64,000 nucleotides of DNA from Ammoniphilus sp. CFH 90114 (GCF_004123195.1 NZ_SDLI01000004.1:186001-250000), one strand, 5' to 3'. Shown: positions 51,709 to 63,294, counted from the first letter of the stretch. Numbers and translations: made by a program. Notes: generated from the sequence alone by a model not told the origin.

Positions 51709-52011
51709 GTGACTAATTTTAACTCCCTTTTACAAGATCAAAGATATCCATATGTATACACACCCTATCCTTATAATCCATATTGGATTCCTTACTACAC
51801 TTATACTGGGATGCAGCCTTATGTTCCTTTACCTTCGCTTTCCGGCCCCGTCTTTCCTTTACCCTTACCTCATATGTCACCAATACCGCATACCGTTCCG
51901 CCTATATCACATATCCCTGCTATACCTCATGTTCCTCCTATCCCTCATGCCCCAATTCCAGTAATACCACATATATCCGTTCCACATGTAAGAAGAACTA
52001 ATATTGAATAG
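51709..52011 (+). CDS. Pro/His/Tyr-rich protein, putative spore coat
   Basis: A 100-residue protein from GTG 51709 with AGGAG eight bases upstream. The N-terminal half is rich in Tyr and Pro (YPYVYTPYPYNPYW); the C-terminal half is a run of IPH/PP repeats (HTVPPISHIPAIPHVPPIPH). The composition is typical of cross-linked spore-coat proteins. Two other plus frames are open here but have no ribosome sites. Confidence 0.65.
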   Translation: MTNFNSLLQDQRYPYVYTPYPYNPYWIPYYTYTGMQPYVPLPSLSGPVFPLPLPHMSPIPHTVPPISHIPAIPHVPPIPHAPIPVIPHISVPHVRRTNIE

Positions 52012-52039
52012 ATAACTTTTATCAGAAAGGATTTTTAAA

Positions 52040-52276
52040 ATGCTACTTCCCAATCTCGTTGGATCCGTAAATATTAATAATAATGCTTATGGAGGGATTC
52101 ATGGAGCAATAAACTTCGGTAATGCCGTCCATGTTACACCTAAGAGATCTATCTCTATCTTTATTGGTTCAGGGGGAGGAAATACAGGAAACTTCATTAA
52201 AACAAATAACCTACTCTCCACTACGAATACGGGACTTATTTCACTAAAGGATCAAATCATAAGCGAGAATCAATAA
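52040..52276 (+). CDS. GerPA/GerPF-family spore protein
   Basis: A 78-residue protein, the closest of the three to canonical GerPF: LVGSVNINN, GAINFGNAVHVTPK, GSGGGNTGNFIKTNN and a T-N-T motif. AAAGG precedes the ATG. It ends the spore-locus group GerP-like x2, Hsp20, GerPC-like, Pro/His-rich, GerPF-like. Confidence 0.82.
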   Translation: MLLPNLVGSVNINNNAYGGIHGAINFGNAVHVTPKRSISIFIGSGGGNTGNFIKTNNLLSTTNTGLISLKDQIISENQ

Positions 52277-52323
52277 ATACAGACGTACTCCTGCATAAAC
52301 CACTTCATTCTGATCCATAATGC

Positions 52324-53118
52324 CTAATCCAACAAGATACCTGACCATATCTTCATCGCTGTTAGAGAAATCAGAACGACTAATCCGTACCTTAGGACTT
52401 TAACGTTTATTCCTTTACTCGCTATTGCTCCTAATGGGGCCCCGATCAATCCACCGATTACGGTAAATAAGGTTGGTAAGAAGGGGGTGTAGCCTGTTGT
52501 TAGTTTACCGATCGTCCCCCCAATGGCTGATAAAAAAACAATGGCTAAAGAAGATGCAATAGTAATCCGGGTGGGGATTTTTAATATGGTTAACATAATC
52601 GGAATTAAGATAAATGCCCCTCCTGCACCTACCACCCCTGACAACAACCCGACGATCAAGGAGATCGTTATGGCAAGGCGCTTATCAAAAGTAACTTCGT
52701 CTATATTTACTGCTTCTTCTCTAACCCTCGTCGGGATCAGCAACAAGACAACAGCCACGACAGCTAGAAGTCCATAAACCATATTAATCGCTTCGTTTGG
52801 GAAAAACCGGGATAACACTCCCCCAACTAAACTCCCAATAAGGATACTAATACCCATCGTTAGTACAAGACCCTTATGTATTAGACGATCATCATGATGT
52901 CGGCGGTAAGCCCATACTCCGGCGAGAGAAGCAAAAAACACTTGAAACATACTAATAGAAGAGACTTCCTGTGCATTAAAATATCCAACACCGAGAAGAG
53001 CCGGTACATAAAGGATTAAAGGATAATTAATAATCGCTCCTCCAATACCCAGCAGCGCAGAAAAAAAAGAACCAAAAATACCGAGACCCAGCATAACAAG
53101 GTATAGAGAAAATTCCAT
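52324..53118 (-). CDS. TauE/SafE-family membrane permease
   Basis: A 264-residue permease with about eight helices in two repeats: GIFGSFFSALLGIGGAIINYPLIL (split near 12-36) and GLLSGVVGAGGAFILIPIML (near 155-175). Family members export sulfite or sulfoacetate or take up sulfonate breakdown products. It is near, but not in, the S-box sulfur operon. Confidence 0.9.
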   Translation of the reverse strand: MEFSLYLVMLGLGIFGSFFSALLGIGGAIINYPLILYVPALLGVGYFNAQEVSSISMFQVFFASLAGVWAYRRHHDDRLIHKGLVLTMGISILIGSLVGGVLSRFFPNEAINMVYGLLAVVAVVLLLIPTRVREEAVNIDEVTFDKRLAITISLIVGLLSGVVGAGGAFILIPIMLTILKIPTRITIASSLAIVFLSAIGGTIGKLTTGYTPFLPTLFTVIGGLIGAPLGAIASKGINVKVLRYGLVVLISLTAMKIWSGILLD

Positions 53119-53218
53119 CCAACACCCTCCTTTTTTATGAGTGCACCTCTGATGGAAGAAATGTCCTTCCTTTATTCTAACATAATAGTCTCCGCATGGT
53201 TCCTTCTTAATCCTGATC

Positions 53219-54610
53219 TTAATCCTCCCTTGGTCGGATCATGTCTTCTGGTTTTACTATCGAATCAAACTGTTCCTCCGTTAATAACTTAAGCTTCGTT
53301 GCTGCTTCCTTTAAGCTAATGCCTTCGTTATAAGCCAGTTTGGCAATTTTAGCTGCATGATCATAACCAATATGAGGATTGAGGGCTGTAACCAACATGA
53401 GCGATCTCTCTACGTTCCGCTTAATCGTCTCTCTCTCTGGCTGAAGGTCCACTATGCATCGATCGTTAAACGATATCATAGCATCAGCAAGCAGCCTGCA
53501 GGACTGAAGAAAGTTGTGAATGACAACCGGCTTAAATACATTCAACTGAAAATTCCCCTGACTTGCAGCGAAGCCAATAACGGAATCATTTCCCATCACT
53601 TGGCAAGCTACCATGGTTAAAGCCTCACTTTGCGTAGGATTAACCTTACCAGGCATGATCGAGCTCCCCGGTTCATTAGCCGGAATTTTGATTTCTCCTA
53701 TCCCACTTCGAGGGCCACTAGCCAGCCATCTGACATCATTGGCTATTTTCATTAAATCAGCTGCTAACGCCTTTAATGCCCCATGGACAAATACGATTTC
53801 ATCGTGACTTGTAAGAGCATGAAATTTGTTAGCAGCAGAAACGAATGATTTTCCAGTTATTACTTGGATCTGCTCAGCCATCATAGGTCCAAATTCCGGG
53901 TGAGCGTTAAGCCCTGTTCCTACTGCAGTTCCACCTATCGCGAGTTCCCTCATCGTTTTTAGGCTATCCACCATCATGTTCTCCGTTTTCTCTATCATCC
54001 GGTGCCATCCACTAATTTCTTGACCGAGGGTTAGGGGAGTCGCGTCCTGCAAATGAGTACGGCCAATCTTCACGATATCCTTCATTTCCTCTATTTTTTG
54101 CTTAAGGGTTGTTTTCAAACGGGCAAGTGCCGGTAAAACCTGATCTTCTATGGCTAATACCCCTGCGATATGCATGGCAGTAGGGAACGTATCGTTTGAG
54201 CTTTGAGATTTATTGACATCATCATTAGGATGCACTCGTTCAGGATATCCATTTTGTTCAAGCCATTCATTGGCCCGGTTAGCAATGACTTCATTAACAT
54301 TCATATTGGTCTGTGTTCCACTTCCCGTTTGCCATACAACCAATGGAAAGTGATCGTCCCAATCTCCTTGAAGGATTTCCTCTGCAGCCAGAGTAATCGC
54401 TCTTACTTTATGAGGAGAAAGCTTGCCTAATTTCTCGTGGACCAATGCCGCGCTTCTCTTAAGTATTGCAAACGCTTTTATGACTTCAAGAGGCATCCTT
54501 TCTGTACCGATCTTAAAATTTTCAACACTTCGCTGGGTTTGCGCCCCCCATCGTTTATCTTCCGGTACTTCTATTTCTCCTATAGAATCTCTTTCTATCC
54601 GATACTTCAT
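53219..54610 (-). CDS. fumC: Class II fumarate hydratase
   Basis: A 463-residue TCA-cycle enzyme. [16 protein letters not shown] (near 94), [14 protein letters not shown] (near 131), [16 protein letters not shown] (near 180) and the signature [13 protein letters not shown] (near 316) cover the active site. Monocistronic. Confidence 0.97.
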   Translation of the reverse strand: MKYRIERDSIGEIEVPEDKRWGAQTQRSVENFKIGTERMPLEVIKAFAILKRSAALVHEKLGKLSPHKVRAITLAAEEILQGDWDDHFPLVVWQTGSGTQTNMNVNEVIANRANEWLEQNGYPERVHPNDDVNKSQSSNDTFPTAMHIAGVLAIEDQVLPALARLKTTLKQKIEEMKDIVKIGRTHLQDATPLTLGQEISGWHRMIEKTENMMVDSLKTMRELAIGGTAVGTGLNAHPEFGPMMAEQIQVITGKSFVSAANKFHALTSHDEIVFVHGALKALAADLMKIANDVRWLASGPRSGIGEIKIPANEPGSSIMPGKVNPTQSEALTMVACQVMGNDSVIGFAASQGNFQLNVFKPVVIHNFLQSCRLLADAMISFNDRCIVDLQPERETIKRNVERSLMLVTALNPHIGYDHAAKIAKLAYNEGISLKEAATKLKLLTEEQFDSIVKPEDMIRPRED

Positions 54611-54712
54611 CGCTAAACCTCCTAAATTTTTTAAAATCCTTCTTCACAAAGTGTTCCCACCCTTATTCCATTACTATCCACTCTATGCTCGTTGGACCGT
54701 TTAAAAAACAAA

Positions 54713-54742
54713 TAAAGAAGAGGGAGCATCTGCCCCCTCCTC
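54713..54742 (-). terminator. Terminator of the S-box operon (after metY)
   Basis: On the minus strand GAGGG-GGCAGATGCT-CCCTC is followed by a T-rich stretch (TTCTTTATTTGTTTTTT). Confidence 0.75.
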
Positions 54743-54745
54743 ACA

Positions 54746-56596
<1,851 letters not shown>

Positions 56597-56600
56597 CTAT

Positions 56601-57527
56601 TTATCTTTGTTTCCAACGTAGACAATATCTTTCAAATCGCTGTAATAAAGTCATTAAAATGGTCACATAAGCCCCGATAAGAATAATACCTACAATCACC
56701 CTAGCAAAATCACCAAAGTCCGTATGATACTTCACATAATAGCCTAATCCTGCAGTTGCCCCGATCAATTCAGCAGCCGTCAAGAGGATGAAGGCGAACA
56801 CGAGACCAATGGATGCCCCAGCGAAGATTCCTGGCAACGCTCCTGGTAGCAACACTCTGCGGAACATGGTGTACGGGGACAGTTGCAGCGTCCTCGCCGA
56901 ATCAATTAAACGATGTTCGATATGGACAACCCCGTTTAACGTGTTAATTAGAATAGGCCAGAACGCCCCAACGAATATCACAAAAACGGATGATAGAAAA
57001 AAAGACGGCAATAGTGTAATAGCATAAGGAATATAAACGATTGGCGGAATCGGACTTGCAATGCTTGCCAATGGTTTAATCAACTCATGCAGTCTTGGAT
57101 TCCACCCTGCATAGAGTCCTAAACTAATGGCTGCCACAACGGCTAATCCATAACCCGTTAGTAGTAGTTTAGTAGAAGCCCAGATATGGTCCGTTATTTC
57201 TCCTTTATCCTGCCCAATCGTACTCAGTACTGTAGCAGGCGAAGGAAAAACAAAGGAGTCAAGGACATCCCACTTGGCCGTTAACCCTTCCCAGAAAAAG
57301 AATACTACGGAAAAAACAATGGCTAGATCAGCTAAGGTTTGACGATTTTTTTCCTTATTCTTTAAAGCAACAAAGGAAAGTAATAGAACCAACCAAAACC
57401 CAGCTAATAAATAAACAAGACTACCTTCTGGCTTGCCCACAACTGTATCAAAAAGCAAGACAAACCCAATGACAACCAACCAAAGCCCAAGAGCCGCTAG
57501 TGAACGAATCCCAAGTGTGCGGATCAT
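56601..57527 (-). CDS. ABC transporter permease (nitrate/sulfonate/taurine type)
   Basis: A 308-residue SsuC/TauC-like permease with a six-helix core and the EAA-like loop LIDSARTLQLSPYTMFRRVLLPGALPGIFAG (split near 205-235). It has two extra N-terminal helices (about 10-50). It overlaps the ATPase gene by four bases. Confidence 0.9.
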   Translation of the reverse strand: MIRTLGIRSLAALGLWLVVIGFVLLFDTVVGKPEGSLVYLLAGFWLVLLLSFVALKNKEKNRQTLADLAIVFSVVFFFWEGLTAKWDVLDSFVFPSPATVLSTIGQDKGEITDHIWASTKLLLTGYGLAVVAAISLGLYAGWNPRLHELIKPLASIASPIPPIVYIPYAITLLPSFFLSSVFVIFVGAFWPILINTLNGVVHIEHRLIDSARTLQLSPYTMFRRVLLPGALPGIFAGASIGLVFAFILLTAAELIGATAGLGYYVKYHTDFGDFARVIVGIILIGAYVTILMTLLQRFERYCLRWKQR

Positions 57528-58324
57528 GCCAATACCACCTTTCCTTCCTGCTCTGAATCGTTATGCAATGAGGAAAGCAAATGCGCTCTCAACTCGACAT
57601 ACCTTGGAGACATGAATAACTGAGATCGCTTCCGTGGACGAGGGATATCGACAGAGATCACTTCCTCCACTTTCCCTGGACCAGGGCTAAACACAACAAT
57701 CCGATCCGATAATAGAATGGCTTCATCAATATCATGTGTGACCAGGATCACTGTTTTCTTTGCTTCCTCACCGCTCCACAGTTGAATGAGACAATCCTGT
57801 AAGGTTGCTCTTACCGCGGCATCTACAGCTCCAAACGGTTCATCCATCAAGAATACGGGAGAGTTGACCGCAAACAAACGAGCTAGAGCGACACGCTGCT
57901 GCATACCTCCTGAGAGCTGAGCCGGATACTTCTGATCCGCCCCCTGCAGTCCTACCGTGTCAAGTAACCGATGTGCGACTTTTTTTAGTTCTTGCGGCGA
58001 CTCCTGCCTACGAACTTGCTGAAGAGCTAACAAGATATTTTCCTCAGCTGTCATCCAAGGGAACAAAGAGTAACTTTGGAATACTACTCCCCGTTCAAGG
58101 CTAGGGCCTTGAACGAGATGGTCATTACAATAGATATTTCCTTGTGTGGGTACCAAGAGACCCGCAAGCATATTGAGAACCGTACTTTTTCCACAACCAC
58201 TTGGACCGATAAAACTCACAATCTCCCCTTGTGCGATCTCTAGGTTGACGTCACGAACCGCCCATTGTATCTCTTGGTTCTGCTTGTAAGCATAAGAAAC
58301 ATCACGAATCGATATCATACTCAT
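57524..58324 (-). CDS. ABC transporter ATPase (SsuB/TauB-like)
   Basis: A 266-residue ATPase: Walker A GPSGCGKSTVL (near 40), signature LSGGMQQRVALAR (near 135), Walker B VFLMDEPFGAVDA (near 155), and H-loop VTHDIDEA. ATG 58324 with AGGTG six bases upstream is preferred over GTG 58333. Confidence 0.93.
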   Translation of the reverse strand: MSMISIRDVSYAYKQNQEIQWAVRDVNLEIAQGEIVSFIGPSGCGKSTVLNMLAGLLVPTQGNIYCNDHLVQGPSLERGVVFQSYSLFPWMTAEENILLALQQVRRQESPQELKKVAHRLLDTVGLQGADQKYPAQLSGGMQQRVALARLFAVNSPVFLMDEPFGAVDAAVRATLQDCLIQLWSGEEAKKTVILVTHDIDEAILLSDRIVVFSPGPGKVEEVISVDIPRPRKRSQLFMSPRYVELRAHLLSSLHNDSEQEGKVVLA

Positions 58325-58333
58325 TTTTTTCAC

Positions 58334-59443
58334 CTACAAATTATCTTCCTTAAATTTTTGTTCAAGTTCCTTTAGAAACGCATCTTCTGGGGACTGCTTA
58401 AGTAAGGCATTGAGAGCTTCTTCGTATAGTGCTACGTTGATATTGTTTTCAATGCCCTCTTGGGATTGAACGTACTCAATTTTCTTCATCCCTTCCCAGA
58501 ATTCTTCTACACCCTTTTTATTAGGATCAGCAGAGATTAACATGGTTCCGCCATAGGCATCCGCTTCAATGAGCGCACGGTCTACCTTGACATAGCGAGT
58601 AACGATATCGATGGTTTCTTCTTTATTTTCATGATAGAACTTCTCTGCACGAATTAAAGCACGGAAAAACGCTTCATAATCACCTTTACGCTTTAGAATG
58701 TTGTCGTTAAGCGCCACTTGACGGCAGCATGGATGCCCTTCAAAATATTCATCTGTATACGACACTACTTCTAGCCCTTGCTGCTCTGCCATTTCCATGA
58801 ATGGAGCCCAAACCACACCGGCGTCTACACTTTTATTCTTTACGGCTTGAAGCACACTAGCCGGTTTATCTAATTCCACGATCTCCACATCGTTCTTCCA
58901 GTCGATTCCTGCATCTGCTAAACCTTTTCTCCAAACCGCATCCCCATTGGCCAGCTTTACGGTAGCGATTTTCTTTCCAACAAACCCTTGAATATCTTGA
59001 AACTCCGAAGCACGGTCAGGTAAGGCGATGATCCCGTTCCCTTTTCCACCAGCGCCTCCAATGATCGTCATATCCGACGCCCCTTTGTCGATGAAGCTTA
59101 AAGGAGCTGCCGTACCAAACGCTCCAACGTCTAATTTACCAGCCTTAATCGCATTAAGTCCTTCCCCTGAATTTCCGAATTCGATTAATTCCGTTTTCAA
59201 ACCCTCTTCAGCAAAATATCCTTCTTCTTGTGCTACGAAGAATAACAAATCAATCGTTGCCGGTAGATAACCGATCCGGAACGTTTCACCCGTTGTCTGA
59301 GCACTCGCCTCTGCCGGTTGAGCTTCCGCTTGTGCGGATGGTTGCTGTGCTACAGGAGCCGTGCTCGAATTACATCCTGCTAGAATCAATAAACTTGCGG
59401 CTGTCCCCAACGTTACTACTCTCTTCGTCCAATTCTTTCTCAT
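58334..59443 (-). CDS. ABC transporter substrate-binding lipoprotein (NrtA/SsuA/TauA-like)
   Basis: A 369-residue lipoprotein (lipobox ILAGCNSS) with a Ser/Ala/Gln-rich linker and an SBP fold: FRIGYLPATIDLLFFVAQEEGYFAEEGLKTELIEF (split near 56-92), NAIKAGKLDVGAFG (near 102). The protein is of the nitrate/sulfonate/taurine class; sulfur regulation points to an organosulfur substrate. A CCRQ pair (near 240) is unusual for the class. Confidence 0.9.
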   Translation of the reverse strand: MRKNWTKRVVTLGTAASLLILAGCNSSTAPVAQQPSAQAEAQPAEASAQTTGETFRIGYLPATIDLLFFVAQEEGYFAEEGLKTELIEFGNSGEGLNAIKAGKLDVGAFGTAAPLSFIDKGASDMTIIGGAGGKGNGIIALPDRASEFQDIQGFVGKKIATVKLANGDAVWRKGLADAGIDWKNDVEIVELDKPASVLQAVKNKSVDAGVVWAPFMEMAEQQGLEVVSYTDEYFEGHPCCRQVALNDNILKRKGDYEAFFRALIRAEKFYHENKEETIDIVTRYVKVDRALIEADAYGGTMLISADPNKKGVEEFWEGMKKIEYVQSQEGIENNINVALYEEALNALLKQSPEDAFLKELEQKFKEDNL

Positions 59444-59464
59444 CTTTCTCTCTCCCTACTCTCG

Positions 59465-59947
59465 TTATTTTAATAATGCTTGTATTTCTTCGAGCAATTG
59501 CTGCTCACTTAGCGCTCCCGTATATTGCCGGACAATCTGTCCCTTCCCATCAATCAGGAAAAGGGTGGGCAAAGCTTGAACTTGATACAGCTTCGTTATT
59601 TCTCCTAACTTATCTAATCCAATGTCATAGGTAATCTGATGATCTTCGAGAAACTTCCGAACCTCTTTACGGTCATCTTGGTAGGTTAGATTTACCCCAA
59701 CAATCGAAAGCTGATCCTTATATTGGTCATGAATCCTTTGTAAAACCGGCATCTCCTCTTTGCACGGTGGACACCATGTCGTCCAGAAGTTTAAAATTAC
59801 CGGTTTTCCTTTATAGTTTTCTAGAGAAATTTCTTCTCCTTCAACGGAACCGAGTTGGAAAATCGGAGCTAGTTGAGCCTCCGAACCTGAGACAGCCGTA
59901 CTGCAGCCACCAAGTAAGAGGCAGATTATCAATACCAACGGTTTCAT
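59465..59947 (-). CDS. Thioredoxin-like lipoprotein (ResA/TlpA type)
   Basis: A 160-residue lipoprotein (LLGGCST) with a thioredoxin fold: NFWTTWCPPCKEEMPVL (active site CPPC near 59), cis-proline in ALPTLFLID (near 127). It probably acts as an extracytoplasmic thiol reductase. Its place inside the S-box operon suggests it reduces a disulfide or thiol substrate handled by the adjacent importer. It overlaps the CoA-transferase beta gene by four bases. Confidence 0.9.
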   Translation of the reverse strand: MKPLVLIICLLLGGCSTAVSGSEAQLAPIFQLGSVEGEEISLENYKGKPVILNFWTTWCPPCKEEMPVLQRIHDQYKDQLSIVGVNLTYQDDRKEVRKFLEDHQITYDIGLDKLGEITKLYQVQALPTLFLIDGKGQIVRQYTGALSEQQLLEEIQALLK

Positions 59948-60603
59948 CGACTCACTTCCAAATGTTGCACAGCGACTCGAAACGGAGCTGCCGTTTTTTG
60001 TGTCACTTCCTCGATCGTTGATCCTGGCTGTAACTCAACGAGTACCAAACCTTCCCTGTCAACTTGAAAAACAGCAAGTTCCGTTACAATGAGACTAACC
60101 TTTCCTTGTGCCGTTAGAGGCAATGTGCATTGTTCCAGAATTTTAGACTTCCCGTCTTTCGTCGTATGCTCCATCGCTATAATTACCCTCTTCGAACCAA
60201 CGACTAAATCCATTGACCCACCAATTCCTGGGGTAAACACACCTGGGATACACCAGGATGCTAGGTTCCCGTGTTGATCCACCTGCAGAGCACCTAATAC
60301 CGTGACATCAACATGTCCCCCACGAATAATAGAGAAGGAGAGCGAGGTATCAAAGAATACTCCACCTTGCCGTACGGTTACGGGTTTCCCCCCTGCATTG
60401 AATAAGTCTTCATCTTCCTCTCCTGGCTCAGGTGATGCCCCCATGCCAATCATGCCATTCTCAGATTGAAGAAGCACTTCAATATTATTAGGTATGTAAT
60501 TCGCTACCAGAGTAGGAAGTCCGATGCCTAAGTTCACCAAGTCCCCATCGCTTAATTCCTGTGCCACTCTTCGAGCAATCGTAGAACGAATATCAGCCGA
60601 CAT
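59944..60603 (-). CDS. 3-oxoacid CoA-transferase-like subunit B
   Basis: A 219-residue class I CoA-transferase beta subunit. The catalytic glutamate is in LQSENGMIGMG (near 49), and GGKPVTVRQGG and GGSMDLVVGSKRV follow. ATG 60603 with AAGGAG eight bases upstream is preferred over GTG 60612. The acyl acceptor is unknown; being S-box controlled it probably handles a sulfur-related carboxylate. Confidence 0.92.
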   Translation of the reverse strand: MSADIRSTIARRVAQELSDGDLVNLGIGLPTLVANYIPNNIEVLLQSENGMIGMGASPEPGEEDEDLFNAGGKPVTVRQGGVFFDTSLSFSIIRGGHVDVTVLGALQVDQHGNLASWCIPGVFTPGIGGSMDLVVGSKRVIIAMEHTTKDGKSKILEQCTLPLTAQGKVSLIVTELAVFQVDREGLVLVELQPGSTIEEVTQKTAAPFRVAVQHLEVSR

Positions 60604-61258
60604 GCGCTTCACTCCTTTCTTTCTGAACTAAGTAATCAATGAAAATTCCGGGTGTATGGACAATATCTGGCTCAAGGTCACCTAGATCTACAATTTCATT
60701 CGTCTGTGCAATAACCAGATCAGCAGCCATTGCCATCGTAGGACTCCAATTGCGCGTCGTCTTGCGGTGAAATAGATTACCAGAACGGTCTGCAATACTC
60801 GCTTGGATAAGAGCCACATCGGCTCGAAGCGGAAGTTCTAACAAGTACGTTTTACCGTTGACCTCAATCACTTGCTTCCCCTCTGCTGCTATCGTCCCCA
60901 CCCCAGTTGGGGTAAGAAAACCGCCTAGCCCACTTCCACCCGCTCGTACTTGTTCTACCAAAGTTCCCATCGGAACAATCTGAACCTCTAATTCCCCAGC
61001 CAACATCTGCCTTTGAGTTTCTGGATTCGTCCCGATATGACAGGTGATCACCTTCTTCACCTGACGCTTGGCAATTAATTTTCCAATCCCTTGATTCTCG
61101 TAACAAGTGTCATTGCTAATAATCGTTAGATCCTTCACCTTCGAGTCCACCAAAGCATCAATCAAAGTTTCTGGAGCATTCAAAAATCCTGCGATCATCA
61201 CTGTTGCCCCATCATGAATATGAGACACTGCCTCTTGTGCACTTACTATACGTTTCAC
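60593..61258 (-). CDS. 3-oxoacid CoA-transferase-like subunit A
   Basis: A 221-residue alpha subunit: VMIAGFLNAPETLIDALV (near 20-37), the PTGVGT loop and ADVALIQASIADRSGN (near 150). GTG 61258 with AGGAGGAG five bases upstream is the start; a long upstream extension to 61360 has no ribosome site. It is the first gene of the S-box operon and overlaps subunit B by 11 bases. Confidence 0.92.
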   Translation of the reverse strand: MKRIVSAQEAVSHIHDGATVMIAGFLNAPETLIDALVDSKVKDLTIISNDTCYENQGIGKLIAKRQVKKVITCHIGTNPETQRQMLAGELEVQIVPMGTLVEQVRAGGSGLGGFLTPTGVGTIAAEGKQVIEVNGKTYLLELPLRADVALIQASIADRSGNLFHRKTTRNWSPTMAMAADLVIAQTNEIVDLGDLEPDIVHTPGIFIDYLVQKERSEAHVG

Positions 61259-61456
61259 TCGAACTCCTCCTACTCTCAATATGCAACTACACCGATATCT
61301 CTTATCTAAATACTCAGTTTTAAAAGTGTAAAAACCCATCAAATGATTGCACTTCGCCAAATTTTCAATTATTTAAATGTCTAAAAGTGTTGTTGATGTG
61401 ATCTGATCACTCAGGTTGTTTCAACAAGTTTTTAGTCGAAGCTTCACATTTTGGTA

Positions 61457-61617
61457 TAAAAAAAACTTCCTCGGAAAAGAGGAAGTTTCGCTTGCGGCTT
61501 CACTCTTATCTGCCAGGTTATACTACCTGAAGGAATTAGCACCTTTCTATTCTTGTCAAAAGAATAAATGGTTGCCGGGTATCATCGGGCCAGTTCCCTC
61601 CACCGCTCTGGATAAGA
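61457..61617 (-). ncRNA. SAM-I (S-box) riboswitch
   Basis: Minus-strand aptamer 61617-61504: P1 TCTTATC/GATAAGA closes AGAGCGGTGGAGGGA-, CTGGCCC, GATGATACCCGGCAACC and a GGTGCTAATTCC segment, all S-box core features. A terminator (AACTTCCTC/GAGGAAGTT with eight T, 61457-61487) follows. High SAM should end transcription before the CoA-transferase-ABC-metY operon. Confidence 0.96.
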
Positions 61618-61788
61618 TTTCTCGGATATGTATTTGTTGTTTATTACATTAACACTCTAAAACCTACTAGTCAACTAGTTTTTCTCACTTTAGTGAATAA
61701 AAACATATACAACGAATTACTCTCTTGTCAGGGAATGGCTTAACGCTTTATGATAGTAAATACAAAAATAGCTGAGGAGGTACTCATA

Positions 61789-62562
61789 ATGGAATTTTTA
61801 TCTTATCGTACAGCGGACAGAATAGGCTACATTACCCTACGAAATGACAAGCAACGCAATGCCCTATCCTTGCCGTTAATCCATGAAATGGAAGCACTGC
61901 TTCAGCAAATTGAAAGAGAACAAGCCGTTAATGTCTTGGTTATAGAGGCAGAAGGCAAAGTATTCAGTTCTGGCCATAACCTCCGTGAAGTAGAAGGCCA
62001 ATCTACTCAAGACGTTCTCCACCTGTTTAATGAGTGCCAACGCTTAATGTTAAAGATTCGAAACATTCCACAAGTTACCATTGCTAAAGTTCATGGGATT
62101 GCTACCGCTGCTGGTTGTCAATTGGTTGCTGCTTGTGATTTAGCTGTTTCCGCAGAACAAGCTCAGTTTGCCGCACCTGGCGTACATATAGGCTTTTTCT
62201 GCAGCACTCCTGCTGTCTTCATCAGTAGAAACGTAGGAAGAAAGAAAGCAGCGGAAATGCTCTTTACGGGTGACTTTATCTCTGCCCAAGACGCCTTAGA
62301 ATCTGGTTTGGTGAACAAGGTTGTACCGCAAGAAGAATTGGACAAGGCTGTAGACGAGCTTGCTGCATCGGTTGCTAGACATAGCTTACATACCCTTGCC
62401 ATTGGTAAGCGAGGATTCTATCAGCAGCTCCAAATGGATGATTTCCAAGCTCTAAGTTACGCATCAGAAATTATGGCAACCAACAGCCAACATCCAGATG
62501 CCGTAGAAGGAATTAATGCGTTTCTATCTAAACGTAAACCAAATTGGAGCGACAGAGCATAA
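61789..62562 (+). CDS. Enoyl-CoA hydratase/isomerase family protein
   Basis: A 257-residue crotonase. The oxyanion-hole segments are SSGHNLREVEG (near 64) and CDLAVSAEQAQFAAPGVHIGFFCSTPAV (split near 122-150). The ECHDC3-like motif and a Cys-Ser at the usual acid position leave true hydratase activity open. ATG 61789 has GAGGAGGT seven bases upstream. Monocistronic. Confidence 0.92.
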   Translation: MEFLSYRTADRIGYITLRNDKQRNALSLPLIHEMEALLQQIEREQAVNVLVIEAEGKVFSSGHNLREVEGQSTQDVLHLFNECQRLMLKIRNIPQVTIAKVHGIATAAGCQLVAACDLAVSAEQAQFAAPGVHIGFFCSTPAVFISRNVGRKKAAEMLFTGDFISAQDALESGLVNKVVPQEELDKAVDELAASVARHSLHTLAIGKRGFYQQLQMDDFQALSYASEIMATNSQHPDAVEGINAFLSKRKPNWSDRA

Positions 62563-62660
62563 GAGGCATAAGTCGTTACTATTACTAACCCGAGAGGGCT
62601 TCACTTGACGCGGTTGAGGTCCTTCTTTGGTTGGGCGGTCGTTTGAGTGCTCCAATCCTC

Positions 62661-62845
62661 GCGGACATACGATCCGTTAAATCAGCTAAAAAACCCAATT
62701 TTGAGGTTCTATGGGACATAGGATTCCTTATTCACTCCAAAACGAAGATGAAACTATGAATTTCTCGTAAATAACGGAAGCTATGTCCATTCCACCCACC
62801 AATATCACGGTTTTTACCGAAATAACATCCCCCATGTCCGTGAGA
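62661..62845. repeat. Four-palindrome intergenic repeat, copy 3 (degenerate)
   Basis: Units centred near 62670 (GCGGACATACGATCCGTTA), 62721, 62780 (AATAACGGAAGCTATGTCC) and 62832, with spacings about 51, 59 and 52, as in copies 1 and 2. The rest of the 62563-62989 gap shows no credible gene. Confidence 0.55.
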
Positions 62846-62989
62846 AGCCTTCCTGGACTCCATCCCTTTAATACAGAAAAGCTCTACCGCCCGTTCACTT
62901 CAAAGGGTATATTTGTAAACTTTTTTAGAATTAGTATAATTTTCTACAGTGTCAATTTAAGATCTTATCTTAAGAAAGGATGAGGTATT

Positions 62990-63241
62990 GTGGAGATTAT
63001 AATTAAATACTGTAGCGGGAATGAGATGGCTCCTGTATTAGCAAATGGCCTTGAGGTAAATGCTAGTAGTTCTGAGATAAAGGTTATGCAACAAGGTTGC
63101 TTAAATTATTGTGGCGATTGTTTAGTAAATCCATATGTTTTCTTAAATGGTGAAATGATAATGGATGATAGTGTAGAGTCTTTACTACAGACGATTAAGG
63201 AACGGATTGAAGGCAAAGAAACCGTCCCATCAACTACCTAG
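62990..63241 (+). CDS. DUF1450 (YuzB-like) small protein
   Basis: An 83-residue protein from GTG 62990 (AAGGA nine bases upstream). IIKYCSGNEMAPVL and QQGCLNYCGDCLVNPYVFLNG follow the YuzB pattern CxxN..GCLxYCxxC..F.L.NG. The four cysteines suggest a 2Fe-2S or zinc site. It lies 53 bases before the CDGSH gene. Confidence 0.8.
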   Translation: MEIIIKYCSGNEMAPVLANGLEVNASSSEIKVMQQGCLNYCGDCLVNPYVFLNGEMIMDDSVESLLQTIKERIEGKETVPSTT

Positions 63242-63252
63242 TAGGAATAAAG

Positions 63253-63286
63253 ACCTCCATAATAGACCAACATGGTAAATGGAGGT
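63253..63286 (+). promoter_or_regulatory. Hairpin that can hide the CDGSH ribosome site
   Basis: ACCTCCAT (63253-63260) pairs perfectly with ATGGAGGT (63279-63286), which contains the Shine-Dalgarno GGAGG for the next gene. The loop is 18 bases. Confidence 0.5.
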
Positions 63287-63294
63287 GAATGAGC

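Noticed and set aside
51752-52001. Two extra plus-strand open frames inside the Pro/His-rich gene
   Set aside because: Open because of repetitive codons; only the frame from 51709 has a ribosome site at proper spacing.
62783-62983. Plus-strand open frame of 66 residues
   Set aside because: It spans the degenerate palindrome repeat, lacks a ribosome site and shows no family features.
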